A stretch of 64,000 bases of DNA, taken from Micromonospora yangpuensis (lineage in GTDB: Bacteria; Actinomycetota; Actinomycetes; Mycobacteriales; Micromonosporaceae). The notes under the pieces are model-generated. The model made no database searches. It was given only the letters and a program-made list of their open reading frames with translations, and was not told the DNA's origin. Position 1 is the first letter of the stretch. The number at the start of each line of letters is the position of its first letter. The stretch spans positions 1,116,001 to 1,180,000 of the forward strand of contig NZ_FMIA01000002.1 in the NCBI RefSeq assembly GCF_900091615.1, given 5' to 3'. The translations under genes and the position numbers were made by a program. Positions 34,470 through 45,551 of this stretch are shown piece by piece.

Positions 34470-36182
34470 CTACTTGCGGTGGCCCTTGCCGGCCGGACGC
34501 TTGCCGTGCCGGTCGATGGGGGGCAGGGTCCGGGAGGAAGAGGGAACGGCCTCGGCTGAGGGTTCGCGGAGGGCTGCGGAGGTAGCCTGTGCGGTGTTCT
34601 GGGGCCGGTCCTGCGGGCTGTTGGGTGGGAGGTAGATGAGGGGATCTGTGGATTTTGCTGTCCAATCATGCTTCAGCCTCTCGGGGTCCAACCCTTCGGC
34701 CTGCGCATACAAGCTGACATCTTCCAACGTCGGGAGCCTGTGGGTTCCTCGGATGCGGTACATGAACCGAGCGACGGCGCCGTAGGTGTGCACGTTGGGA
34801 TCGAACACACCCTCCGACTGGGGTGTGTAATCGATCGGCTTGGCCAGCTTGGCGGGCTGGGGGGCAGGTTCACCGCGAGGGGTTAGTATCAGTTTGGTAG
34901 TAGGCCCTCTTGCGCCTAGTGGGATGGACAGGGTCCCCTGGATCCCCTTCTCTTCGGCGAATCTTTTGAGATGACTGGCCCCCACGGTGTTGCGATAGAA
35001 GCTGCCCTTCCTCGTGCTTCTCACGAATTTCACCACCTCGTCGAGGTAGTAGTCCCGAGGGGCCTGGGTTGGATGGTTTCCCGCCTCCACGTGCGGGGAG
35101 TGGGTTCCGGAGGTGGCCCCTGCTGGCTGCTGCGGACTGAGTCGGGCGATCGCGGCCGTGGCGACCGACGCGGGGTCGCCGAGGTCGGGTAGGTGGCGGC
35201 GCTCCAATCGGGTGTTTCTTCTCTTCGGAGAATCGGGGAGCTGAAGCTCGTTGGGAGGAAGTCCTCTCGCTTTCTCGAACATTCTCAGATGCTCAAGTTT
35301 GATTTGGTTCACATCTATGACCATAATGCCTTTAGAGCGTAAGAAATCAACGACATCGCCGTAGGTGAAGTGTTCTGAGTCCTGAGAGGACTGCTCGCCT
35401 CCCGGCATGATCGGCTGATAAGTCGATCTGAGTGCCAGTTTCGCGTCGTACCTTCTGCGGGCAGGAAGTCTAAGTTGGCCGACAGGTAGGCCCTTGTGCT
35501 GCTCGAAGAGTCGAACGTGTTCGCTTTTGAGGTGCTCCGACCGGATGGATGGGGCACCTGTTTTCCGAATGAAATCGACGACCTCGCGGAGGGTGTACTC
35601 CTCGGAATTTCCGGGAGCCCGGTTCCCCGCCTCGCCCGGGATGGGCGCGCTGGCGGGTGTCCGGCGGGCAACTTCCCGGTGGCTCGGGCCCGCCCGCCCT
35701 GCCGGCACCGGCGACGTGAGTCGGGCGACCGCGGGCATGGTGGCAGGGAGTTGCGGGGAGGGAGATCGGGGCAGCGGCCGGGGTGGGCTGGTGGGGACCC
35801 CGAACCCCGGCGAGACCACCGACTCCGCCGGAAGGAACTGTGACGGGGAGTACCGGTTGATCTGGTAGGGCAGGGGGGTGCCCGACCGGAACGGGGGTTC
35901 GAGGTCGCCGAATGCGCCCTCGTGGCCCGGGTTGCCGAAGTTGTCCAGGTCGCCGCCGGTCGTCTCCATCCAGTCGGCCGGGGCGCCGATCTCCCCGTCC
36001 GGCTGGGTGTACTCGTACGACATGGGGTCGCCGAGGTCGGGCACGAGGTGGCCCTGGTCGGCGGTGGGAAAGGGTTCGTCGAACGAGAAGTCGGGGGTGG
36101 CAGGGTTCAGGGGTGGGGTCGCGTAGGAGAACTGATCCGCATCCCAGTCGTAGTAGTCGTAGTTCGGATCCGGGTAGGCCAT
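34470..36182 (-). CDS. Orphan protein with four ~55-residue helical repeats
   Basis: The 570-residue product has an acidic, Tyr/Asp/Pro-rich N-terminus (~100 residues) and a Pro/Ser linker, then four related units. Three follow the pattern YxxxxVVxFxRxxGxxxI then LKxEHxRxFExxxGLPxxxLxLPxxxRxxxKL. The fourth is weaker (HTYGAVARFMYRIRGTHRLP, SLYAQAEGLDPERLKHDW). A Gly/Lys/Arg tail ends the protein. Repeats start near residues 192, 263, 372 and 466. Several stretches are AT-rich compared with the window. No known family is recognised. Charged helical repeats with a basic end could mean nucleic acid or protein binding, which is speculation. Start at the ATG at 36182. Confidence 0.75.
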   Translation of the reverse strand: MAYPDPNYDYYDWDADQFSYATPPLNPATPDFSFDEPFPTADQGHLVPDLGDPMSYEYTQPDGEIGAPADWMETTGGDLDNFGNPGHEGAFGDLEPPFRSGTPLPYQINRYSPSQFLPAESVVSPGFGVPTSPPRPLPRSPSPQLPATMPAVARLTSPVPAGRAGPSHREVARRTPASAPIPGEAGNRAPGNSEEYTLREVVDFIRKTGAPSIRSEHLKSEHVRLFEQHKGLPVGQLRLPARRRYDAKLALRSTYQPIMPGGEQSSQDSEHFTYGDVVDFLRSKGIMVIDVNQIKLEHLRMFEKARGLPPNELQLPDSPKRRNTRLERRHLPDLGDPASVATAAIARLSPQQPAGATSGTHSPHVEAGNHPTQAPRDYYLDEVVKFVRSTRKGSFYRNTVGASHLKRFAEEKGIQGTLSIPLGARGPTTKLILTPRGEPAPQPAKLAKPIDYTPQSEGVFDPNVHTYGAVARFMYRIRGTHRLPTLEDVSLYAQAEGLDPERLKHDWTAKSTDPLIYLPPNSPQDRPQNTAQATSAALREPSAEAVPSSSRTLPPIDRHGKRPAGKGHRK

Positions 36183-36230
36183 AGGGCGGACACGCCTTCC
36201 GTCGTCGCGGGATGCGAGGGGGCTGCCTGA

Positions 36231-37492
<1,262 letters not shown>

Positions 37493-37496
<4 letters not shown>

Positions 37497-38479
37497 GACG
37501 GCTGGACCGGGTGGTGTGCCTGGTAGAAGGTCCAGGCGTCGGCGACCATGTCGTGCAGGGTCGGCTTCTGCGGCACCCAGCCCAACTCGGTGCGGGCCAG
37601 GGCCGACGAGGCGACCAGCTCGGCCGGGTCACCGTCGCGGCGGGGAGCCATCTCCACCGGCACCGGCCGGCCGGTGACCTCGCGGACCACCTCGACCACC
37701 TGCCGGTTGCTGAAGCCGCTGCCGTTGCCCAGGTTGTAGATCCGGTGCCGGCCGCCGACTGCCGCGTCGAGGGCGAGCAGGTGGGCGCGGGCCAGGTCGG
37801 CGACGTGGATGTAGTCGCGCACGCAGGTGCCGTCGACGGTCGGGTAGTCGTCGCCGAAGAGTTGGAGCTTCTCCCGCCTCCCGGCCGCGACGTCCAGGGC
37901 GATCGGGATCAGGTGCGTCTCCGGGTCGTGCCGCTCACCGAGGGCCACGTCGCCGGTCAGGTGGGCGCCGACCACGTTGAAGTAGCGCAGCGAGACGGCG
38001 GCCAGCCCGTGCCCGACCGCCTCCGAGGTCAGCGCCATGTCGACGGCGAGCTTGGTGGCCCCGTACGTGTTGGTGGGAGCCTTGACGGCGGTCTCCGGGA
38101 TCGGCAGCTCCAGCGGGTTGCCGTAGACGGCGGCGGTGGAGGAGAAGACCAGTCGGGGGACCCGGGCGGCCCGGACCGCGTCGAGCAGGGCGAGCGAGCC
38201 GACGGTGTTGTTCTGCCAGTACAGCTCCGGCCGGACCATCGACTCGCCGGCGGCGATCAGCGCCGCGAAGTGCAGGACCCCGTCGAAGCCGGCGTCCGGG
38301 GTGAGCACCCGGGCGGCGTCGTGGATGGACGCCTCGACGTGGGTGGCCTCCGGGGCGAGCGCGGCCCGGTGCCCGGTACGCAGGTCGTCTAGGACGACCA
38401 CCTGGTGACCGGCGTCGAGTAGCATCCGGGTCACCACGCTGCCGATGTAGCCGGCGCCGCCGGTGACGAGCAGTTTCAC
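37493..38479 (-). CDS. galE: UDP-glucose 4-epimerase
   Basis: GalE interconverts UDP-glucose and UDP-galactose. The 328-residue product is an extended SDR: NAD motif LVTGGAGYIGS (residues 4-14), LHFAALIAAGESM, active-site FSSTAAVYG and Tyr/Lys of NTYGATK, and LRYFNVVGAHLTG. The GTG at 38479 follows an ideal GGAGGAAG site. It is the first gene of galE-galK and divergent from trpS. Confidence 0.96.
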
Positions 38480-38583
38480 GTACTTCCTCCTGCCTTCGCC
38501 GCCGCTGCGGCGCGTTCGCGTCCTCCGGTGTCTACCACGTACCGCCCAGCGGGGCTCCCCGGCTTACCGCCGGCCCGTCATGA

Positions 38584-39642
<1,059 letters not shown>

Positions 39643-39676
39643 CGCCCCGGGACGCGGACGGTAGGCGGTTCGATAG

Positions 39677-40264
39677 GTGGACGGTTCGGGGCACAAAGGG
39701 GTGGCGCGGGGCGTGGAGCACAGGAACGGCTCGGTCGAGGTGGGCGACACGATCCAGATCGGGGTCGCGGTGGACATCCCGGAGCCCTGGGGTGCCCTGC
39801 TCACCCGACGCCGGGCCGAGGCCGGCGACCCGCAGGCGGCCGACATCCCGGCCCACGTCACGCTGCTCGGCCCGACCGAGATACCGGTGACCGCGCTGCC
39901 GGCCGTCGAGTCGCACCTGTCCTCGGTCGCCGCCGCCCACCTGCCGTTCACCCTGCACCTGCGGGGCACCGGCACGTTCCGCCCGGTCACCCAGGTGGTC
40001 TTCGTCGCGGTGGCCGCCGGGATCAGCGAGTGCGAGCTGCTGGCCGCCGCGATCGGCTCGGCGAGCGAACTGCACCGCGAGGCCCGCTTTCCGTACCATC
40101 CGCACGTCACCGTCGCCCAGGACGTCGCGCCGGAGGCCCTGGACCAGGCGTACGAGGACCTGGCCGACTTCTCGGCGATGTTCGAGGTCGACTCGTTCAC
40201 CCTCTTCTCGCACAGCGGCCAGGCGCGGTGGCAACCACGCCGGGACTTTCCGCTGGGCGGCTGA
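39677..40264 (+). CDS. 2'-5' RNA ligase / 2H phosphoesterase family protein
   Basis: The product of up to 195 residues has the two H-x-T/S-x motifs of the 2H superfamily: AHVTLLGPTEI and PHVTVAQDV, about 85 residues apart. Such proteins act on 2',3'- or 2',5'-phosphodiesters, with substrate unknown here. Starts at GTG 39677, 39701 or 39713 are all possible and none has a clear ribosome site. Residues before GDTIQIGVAVD are not family-like, so the shorter forms are plausible. It lies between trpS and a membrane-protein gene. Confidence 0.85.
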   Translation: MDGSGHKGVARGVEHRNGSVEVGDTIQIGVAVDIPEPWGALLTRRRAEAGDPQAADIPAHVTLLGPTEIPVTALPAVESHLSSVAAAHLPFTLHLRGTGTFRPVTQVVFVAVAAGISECELLAAAIGSASELHREARFPYHPHVTVAQDVAPEALDQAYEDLADFSAMFEVDSFTLFSHSGQARWQPRRDFPLGG

Positions 40265-40354
40265 CGGGCCGCCGATCGGCGGATCGCCGGCGTGGAGCGG
40301 CTGGGCCTGCCGGTCGGTGACCGCAGGAGGGCGGAGATCGGCAAGGATGACACC

Positions 40355-41560
40355 GTGGACGTGATGGGTCGGCTGACCGCCGGCATCGACCGCCGGCTGA
40401 CCGCCGTACGCCGAAGGTCCTCGGCCTTCGACCACTTCTGGCGGGCCGGGGAGCTGTACGCCGAGATGCTCGGCGGACGGCTCGCGGCGGCCATCGCGTA
40501 CTACGGTTTCTTCGCCGTGTTCGCGTTGGCGCTGGTCGCGTACTCGGTCTTCGGCGCGATCCTGGAGGACAACGACGACGTCAGCGAGGCGGCGGCGGAT
40601 TTCCTCGGGGAGAACCTGCCGTTCCTCGACCCCGCGCAGATCGCCCAGAGCAGCGGTACCGTCGGCGTGATCGGCCTGGTCATCCTGGTCTTCACCGGCA
40701 TCGGCTGGATCGAGGCGATCCGCTCCTCGCAACGCCTGCTGTACCGGCTCAACCAACAGCCCGGCAACCTGGTGATCCGCCGGCTGGTCGATCTCGTGGT
40801 GCTGATCGGCATCTTCCTGCTGCTCGGCGTCTCGGTGGCCGCCGTCGACGCGCTGGAGTCGCTGCTGCGGTTCCTGCTGCGCAGCACCGGCTCGCTCGGC
40901 CTGACCACGATCAGCGCGGTACTCAGCGTGGTGGTCAACGCCGTCCTGGCCACCGCGTTGCTGGTCGCCGTGCCCCGGCTGCGGATGAGCCGGAACCGGC
41001 TACGTCCGGTGGTGCTCTTCGTGGCCGTCGGGATCACCCTGCTCAACACCGTCGGCCGGTTCTACGTGGTACGCACCGAGCGGAACCCGGCGTACACGGT
41101 GGTCGCCGGTGCTGTCGGGCTGCTGCTCTACCTCTACCTGCTCAACCAGTTGGTGCTCTTCGGGGCCGCGCTGGCCGCCACCAGCCGACGCGGCCGGGTG
41201 GTGGACCTCGCCGAGGCCCCCGCCCCACCCCCACCCCCGCCGCCGCCCCCACCGCCGCCGTCGTCCCCGGCCTCGGGCTCGGCCTCGGGCTCCGCGCTGT
41301 CCCCGGGCTCGGTCCCGGGTTCGGGCTCGGCCTCGGGCTCGGCCTCGGGCTCGGGCTCGGGCTCGGGCTCCGCGCTGTCCCCGGCCTCGGGCTCGGTCCC
41401 GGGCTCGGCCTCGGGTTCGGTCCCGGTTCCCGGTTCGGTACCGGTCCCCGCTTCGGTCCCGGTCCCGTCCTCGGTTCCGGGCTGGGCCTGTGCCCAGGCT
41501 CCGCAGGACCGGGACCTCGACGGGGAGACCGATCCCGGCACCCCAGGTGGGGCAGGTTGA
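40355..41560 (+). CDS. YihY/BrkB-family inner membrane protein with low-complexity tail
   Basis: The ~401-residue product has six hydrophobic helices with the family landmarks AAAIAYYGFFAVFALAL and GWIEAIRSSQRLLY, and a helix pair near LLLYLYLLNQLVLFGAALAA. YihY/BrkB proteins were once called RNase BN, wrongly. Their role is unknown. After the last helix comes an oligoproline run and about 110 residues of Gly/Ser/Pro repeats. Start at the GTG at 40355, 7 bases after AAGGA. A GTG at 40292 is the alternative. Confidence 0.88.
   Translation: MDVMGRLTAGIDRRLTAVRRRSSAFDHFWRAGELYAEMLGGRLAAAIAYYGFFAVFALALVAYSVFGAILEDNDDVSEAAADFLGENLPFLDPAQIAQSSGTVGVIGLVILVFTGIGWIEAIRSSQRLLYRLNQQPGNLVIRRLVDLVVLIGIFLLLGVSVAAVDALESLLRFLLRSTGSLGLTTISAVLSVVVNAVLATALLVAVPRLRMSRNRLRPVVLFVAVGITLLNTVGRFYVVRTERNPAYTVVAGAVGLLLYLYLLNQLVLFGAALAATSRRGRVVDLAEAPAPPPPPPPPPPPPSSPASGSASGSALSPGSVPGSGSASGSASGSGSGSGSALSPASGSVPGSASGSVPVPGSVPVPASVPVPSSVPGWACAQAPQDRDLDGETDPGTPGGAG
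41275..41470. repeat. Coding hexamer microsatellite in the YihY tail
   Basis: Runs of GGCTCGGGCTC and its variants encode SASGSGSGSG and VPGSVPVP stretches. Length polymorphism is likely. Confidence 0.75.
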
Positions 41561-41596
41561 CCTGCGGCCGGCCGGGCTCCCCCAGCAAGATCGACG

Positions 41597-41655
41597 CAGT
41601 TTCCTGGATGTAGGGGCTCTCGGGGCGTCCGAATACCCCGACATCCAGGAAACTG
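41597..41655. repeat. 20-bp arm inverted repeat after the YihY gene
   Basis: CAGTTTCCTGGATGT (41597-41611) and ACATCCAGGAAACTG (41641-41655) are exact complements. GGGG/CCCC extends the stem inward after one mismatch. Likely a terminator or a REP-like element. The core TTTCCTGGAT also occurs at 54235. Confidence 0.8.
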
Positions 41656-41745
41656 AGTGGATCATGGGGCGAATGATCACGCGACTGGCTGACAATTCGG
41701 GCAAATGCCGTACAGCCCCTCACGTTTCCGGCCCATCATGAGCCG

Positions 41746-42186
41746 GTGGGCGCACTCGTGACGTTGGACCTGCCGGAGGACTCGCCGATCCTCGGCCTAC
41801 CGTGGATCATCACCTTCGGGCCGCTCAGCGACGCCGACGAGTGGGAGCCGGTGGTCTGCGGGCCGTACGAGCGACCGCACGCGTTGGCCCTGGCCGAGGC
41901 GGTGGTCGCCGAGGAGCAGCTGATGGCGGTGGTCGAGCCCCTGCTGCCGGCGGTCTCCGCCGACGAGATCCGTGACGAGATCGCCGCCGCGCAGGCCACC
42001 GCCGAGTCCGAGGCGGCCCAGCTCGAAGAGGTCGACCTGTACGGCGACTACGAGGAGACCGTCGACGAGGAGCAGGAGCGCACCGAGGCCGAACGCCACG
42101 CCGAGCCGCTCACCGCCCCCACCGAGGCCGAGCTACGTGCCGGCTTCACCCGCATCGCCACCATGCTCACCGGCAAGGGCTCCTGA
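41746..42186 (+). CDS. Hypothetical acidic protein, 146 residues
   Basis: The product begins VGALVTLDLPEDSPILGLPW and is rich in Glu and Ala, with a helical middle (LAEAVVAEEQLMAVVEPLL, ADEIRDEIAAAQATAESEAA) and no membrane segment. No Shine-Dalgarno site is seen before the GTG at 41746, so a leaderless start or the GTG five codons later is possible. GC-rich codon bias supports coding. The family is not recognised. Confidence 0.7.
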   Translation: MGALVTLDLPEDSPILGLPWIITFGPLSDADEWEPVVCGPYERPHALALAEAVVAEEQLMAVVEPLLPAVSADEIRDEIAAAQATAESEAAQLEEVDLYGDYEETVDEEQERTEAERHAEPLTAPTEAELRAGFTRIATMLTGKGS

Positions 42187-42214
42187 CACCCCCGCCGCCC
42201 GCCGCCGCTGCCCC

Positions 42215-42256
42215 GCCACCAACCCCCCGCCGCCAACCCCCTGCCGCCAACCCCCC
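42215..42256. repeat. 14-bp tandem repeats, three units
   Basis: GCCACCAACCCCCC, GCCGCCAACCCCCT and GCCGCCAACCCCCC follow each other directly, then a degenerate unit, in the gap before palindromic element copy 4. Confidence 0.75.
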
Positions 42257-42296
42257 GCCGCTGCCCCGCCGAAGCGCCGCCAGCCCTGGCACCGGG

Positions 42297-42347
42297 GTGA
42301 GAGGGGTTCCCCTCTCTACCGAATGCGTTAACAGGGGGCCCTTCCTT
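42297..42347 (+). repeat. 51-bp palindromic intergenic element, copy 4
   Basis: It starts GTGAGAGGGG, has GAATGCGTTAACA in the centre and ends GGGGGCCCTTCCTT, with length and orientation as in the other copies. It lies between two convergent genes, just before a terminator. Confidence 0.9.
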
Positions 42348-42355
42348 ACAGACGG

Positions 42356-42391
42356 AGCGGTGCCCGGGCCCCCCTTGGCCCGGGCACCGCT
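42356..42391. terminator. Bidirectional terminator, 15-bp stem
   Basis: AGCGGTGCCCGGGCC (42356-42370) pairs exactly with GGCCCGGGCACCGCT (42377-42391), loop six bases, between convergent genes. Confidence 0.85.
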
Positions 42392-42462
42392 TCCACCACA
42401 CCCCCCACCACAAGGGGTTCACGGCCGGTCGTCTCGCCCGAACGACCGGGATGCGGAGTCTG

Positions 42463-44127
42463 TTACCCCGCTGGGCGCCGGTCGAACCATGCCGCCGCGT
42501 CGATCGGCAGCAGGTGACCGGGGGACTGTTCGGTGAGGGGTGCGCTGGCGGCGATCGGCTGGCCGTAGCCGTCGACGGTCACCGGTGCCCCGCTGAGGTT
42601 GACCACGCAGGTCAGTTCGGTGTCGTCGGCGGCGCGGCGGAAGGCCAGCACGCCGGGGCCGGTCTCCAGCCAGGTCACCGCGCCGCCGTCGGCGGCCAGC
42701 GCCGGGTGTTCGCGTCGGATCCGCAGCGCGGTGCGGTACAGCTCCAGGGTGGAGCCGGGTACGCCGGTCTGGGCGGCCACCGACAGGACCCGCCAGGTGG
42801 CCGGGGCCGGCAGCCAGCTCAGCTCGCTGCCGGCCGGACCGAAGCCGTACGGGGCCAGTTCGCCGCTGAACGGGATGGGTACCCGGCAGCCGTCGCGGCT
42901 CTCCCCGGTACGGCGGAAGGACGGGTCCTGGCGCAGTTCGTCGGGGAGGTCGAGCACCTCCGGCAGGCCCAGTTCCTCACCCTGGTAGAGGTAGGCGCAG
43001 CCGGGCAGGGCGAGCATCAGCAGGCTGGCCGCCCGTGCCCGACGCAGTCCGATCTCGCCGTCGCCGTACCGGGTGACGTGCCGTTGCTTGTCGTGGTTGG
43101 AGAGCACCCAGGTGGTCGGCGCGCCGACGATGGTCGCCTCGGCCAGCGCCGTGTCGATCACCTTGCGGAACGAGTCGGCCGACCAGGTGGCGTCCAGGAA
43201 GTCGAAACTGAAGGCCTGGTGCAGCTCGTCGGGGCCGATGTAGCGGGCCAGGCGTTGCGGGGTCTCGGCCCACGCCTCGGCCACCGCCATCCGGCCGCCC
43301 GGGTAGCTGTCCAGGATCGGCCGCCAGGCCCGGTAGATCTCGTGTACCTCGTCCTGGTCGAAGTAGGGCAGTCGGCCCTTGCCGAGGAGTTCGGACTGGC
43401 GGCGACCGGTGGTCATGGTGCTGAAGCCGACGTCCGGCAGCCCCTCGGCCTTGATCATGCCGTGGGCCACGTCGATCCGGAACCCGTCCACGCCCCGGTC
43501 GAGCCAGAACCGCAGGATGTCCTCGAACTCGGCGCGTACCTCGGGGTGCCGCCAGTTGAGGTCCGGCTGGGCCGGGTCGAACAGGTGCAGGTACCACTGG
43601 CCGTCGGCGACCCGGGTCCAGGCCGGCCCGCCGAAGATGCTCTCCCAGTCGTTCGGCGGCAGCTCACCGTGCTCGCCCCGGCCCTCGGCGAAGAGGTAGC
43701 GGGCGCGTTCGGCCGAACCGGGGGCGGCGGCGAGCGCGGCGGTGAACCACGGGTGCGCGCTGGAGGTGTGGTTCGGCACCAGGTCGACGATGATCCGCAG
43801 CCCCAGGGCGTGCGCCTCGGCGATCATGTGGTCGAAGTCGGCGAGGGTGCCGAAGCTCGGGTCGACGTCCCGGTAGTCGGCGACGTCGTACCCGCCGTCG
43901 ATCATCGGCGAGGTGTAGAAGGGGGTCAGCCAGAGCGCGTCGACGCCCAGGTCGCGCAGGTACGGCAGGCGGTCGCGTAGGCCGGGCAGGTCGCCGATGC
44001 CGTCGCCGTCACTGTCGGCGAAGCTGCGGACGTACACCTGGTAGACGACGGCGGCGCGCCACCAGTCGTCGTCGGTCAGCGGCGCGCAGGAGCGGGCGGT
44101 CAGCGGCGCGGAGGGGCTGGCGGTCAT
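42463..44127 (-). CDS. GH13 alpha-glucosidase / oligo-1,6-glucosidase
   Basis: The enzyme releases glucose from maltose or isomalto-oligosaccharides in the cytoplasm. The ~554-residue product has the GH13 regions VDLVPNHTSSAHPW, GFRIDVAHGM (nucleophile Asp219), AVAEAWAE (acid/base Glu284) and LSNHDKQRHV (Asp346), and an N-terminal VYQVYVRSFADSDGDGIGDL typical of alpha-glucosidases. No signal peptide is present. The ATG at 44127 is chosen. An upstream ATG at 44166 is possible. A GCAAGAG/CTCTTGC operator lies 103 bases upstream, so the adjacent LacI protein very likely controls it. Confidence 0.93.
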   Translation of the reverse strand: MTASPSAPLTARSCAPLTDDDWWRAAVVYQVYVRSFADSDGDGIGDLPGLRDRLPYLRDLGVDALWLTPFYTSPMIDGGYDVADYRDVDPSFGTLADFDHMIAEAHALGLRIIVDLVPNHTSSAHPWFTAALAAAPGSAERARYLFAEGRGEHGELPPNDWESIFGGPAWTRVADGQWYLHLFDPAQPDLNWRHPEVRAEFEDILRFWLDRGVDGFRIDVAHGMIKAEGLPDVGFSTMTTGRRQSELLGKGRLPYFDQDEVHEIYRAWRPILDSYPGGRMAVAEAWAETPQRLARYIGPDELHQAFSFDFLDATWSADSFRKVIDTALAEATIVGAPTTWVLSNHDKQRHVTRYGDGEIGLRRARAASLLMLALPGCAYLYQGEELGLPEVLDLPDELRQDPSFRRTGESRDGCRVPIPFSGELAPYGFGPAGSELSWLPAPATWRVLSVAAQTGVPGSTLELYRTALRIRREHPALAADGGAVTWLETGPGVLAFRRAADDTELTCVVNLSGAPVTVDGYGQPIAASAPLTEQSPGHLLPIDAAAWFDRRPAG

Positions 44128-44229
44128 CGGTGTCGGACCCCGTTTCGTGACGCGGGACGGCGGCACCCGCAGCGGCGCGGATGGTGGATGGTGCGGTGCT
44201 GGTGTCCAGCAGAATGCCGGCAGAGGACT

Positions 44230-44251
44230 GCAAGAGTCAAGCAGCTCTTGC
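44230..44251. promoter_or_regulatory. LacI-type operator upstream of the alpha-glucosidase gene
   Basis: GCAAGAG (44230-44236) and CTCTTGC (44245-44251) form a perfect dyad separated by 8 bases. GCAAGA half-sites recur in the malE control region. Confidence 0.65.
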
Positions 44252-44275
44252 GCAAGGAACGCGGTAGTTCGACGG

Positions 44276-45355
44276 TCAGGCGGTCGCGGCGAGCGCGGAC
44301 GAGGGGGCAGCCGGCGGGGTGGGGCGCTGCCGCCGGCCGCCCCGGGCGACGACCGCGGTGGAGCCCCGGACCACCAGCTCCGGGCGGAACAGGTACTCCG
44401 AGTGCGGGGCGGCGTGGCCGTTGATCTCGTCGACCAGGGCCCGTACGGCGGCCACCGACATCCGGGTCACCGGCTGGCGCATGGTGGTCAGCGGTGGGTC
44501 GGTGAACGCCATCAGCGGTGAGTCGTCGTAGCCGACCACGGAGAGGTCGCCGGGGACGGTGAGCCCGCGCTGCCGGGCGGCCCGGATCGCGCCGAGGGCC
44601 ATCAGGTCGGAGCCGCAGACGATGCCGGTGACCCCGCGCTCCAGCAGGCGGCCGGCGGCGGCCTCGCCGCCCTCCACCCCGAACAGCGACAGCTCGGCCA
44701 GCTCGTCCAGCTCGGTGCCGTCCACTCCGGTCAGCCGGGTCATCGCGGCCCGGTAGCCGGCCACCCGGCGGCGTACCGGCACGAACCGGTCCGGGCCGGT
44801 GACCAGGCCGATCCGCCGGTGCCCGAGGGCGACCAGGTGGGCCACGGCCAGCTCGGTGGCCTCCCGGTCGTCGCAGGAGACGAAGGGCGCGGCGATGTCC
44901 GGGACGTACCCGTTGATCATGACGACCGGCAACGGCCGGGCGATCAACGTCCGGTAGCGGTCGTGGTCGGCGGAGGTGTCGGCGTGCCGACCGGAGACGA
45001 AGACGATGCCGGAGACCTGGCGGTCCAGCAGCATCTCGACGTACTCGTCCTCGGTGACCCCGCCCGGGGTCTGGGTGCAGAGCACCGGGGTGAACCCGCT
45101 CTGCGCCAGCGTCGACTCGATCACCTGGGCGAAGGCGGGGAAGATCGGGTTGTCCAGCTCCGGGACGACCAGTCCGACCAGGCCGGCGCTGCGTTTGCGC
45201 AGGCGGGCCGGGCGCTCGTAGCCGAGGACGTCGAGGGCGGTCAGGACGGCCTGCCGGGTCTCCGCGGCCACGCCGGGTCGGTCGTTGAGCACCCGCGACA
45301 CCGTGGCCTCGCTGACGTCGGCCTGTTGGGCGATGTCGGACAGTCGAGCGCGCAT
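44276..45355 (-). CDS. malR: LacI-family repressor of the maltodextrin locus
   Basis: The 359-residue product has the LacI helix-turn-helix at its very start (RLSDIAQQADVSEATVSRVLND) and hinge (LDVLGYERPARLRKRSAG). A periplasmic-binding-type effector domain follows (GLVVPELDNPIFPAFAQVIE, GDLSVVGYDDSPLMAFTDPPLTT). It lies between the alpha-glucosidase and malE genes, divergent from malE. By position and by shared GCAAGA dyads it is inferred to repress both and to be released by maltose or a maltodextrin. A TACAGT box 6 bases before the ATG makes it leaderless. Confidence 0.9.
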   Translation of the reverse strand: MRARLSDIAQQADVSEATVSRVLNDRPGVAAETRQAVLTALDVLGYERPARLRKRSAGLVGLVVPELDNPIFPAFAQVIESTLAQSGFTPVLCTQTPGGVTEDEYVEMLLDRQVSGIVFVSGRHADTSADHDRYRTLIARPLPVVMINGYVPDIAAPFVSCDDREATELAVAHLVALGHRRIGLVTGPDRFVPVRRRVAGYRAAMTRLTGVDGTELDELAELSLFGVEGGEAAAGRLLERGVTGIVCGSDLMALGAIRAARQRGLTVPGDLSVVGYDDSPLMAFTDPPLTTMRQPVTRMSVAAVRALVDEINGHAAPHSEYLFRPELVVRGSTAVVARGGRRQRPTPPAAPSSALAATA

Positions 45356-45361
45356 GGCCGC

Positions 45362-45367
45362 ACTGTA
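45362..45367 (-). promoter_or_regulatory. Leaderless -10 box of the LacI gene
   Basis: TACAGT on the minus strand ends 6 bases before the ATG at 45355, and a GCAAGA dyad lies just upstream, suggesting autoregulation. Confidence 0.55.
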
Positions 45368-45381
45368 GCCCACCGACAACT

Positions 45382-45428
45382 TCTTGCGGACTGCTCTGCA
45401 AGACCTTCCATTCCATGCAACGTCTTGC
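45382..45428. promoter_or_regulatory. Operator cluster in the malR-malE intergenic region
   Basis: TCTTGC (45382-45387) and GCAAGA (45398-45403) form a dyad, and a further GTCTTGC lies at 45422-45428 beside a candidate malE -10 (TAACGT, 45429-45434). Another GCAAGA is at 45482-45487. The half-sites match the operator at 44230. Confidence 0.6.
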
Positions 45429-45551
45429 TAACGTCCCGGCAACACGCGAGAGCAGCGGCGCAGGACATCGCGCGCCGGTTGGCAAGAAACTTCCAGCTTT
45501 CCACTGGCGAGTCGCCCGTCCCGGCGGCTCGCCATGACGACAGGAGTACCG

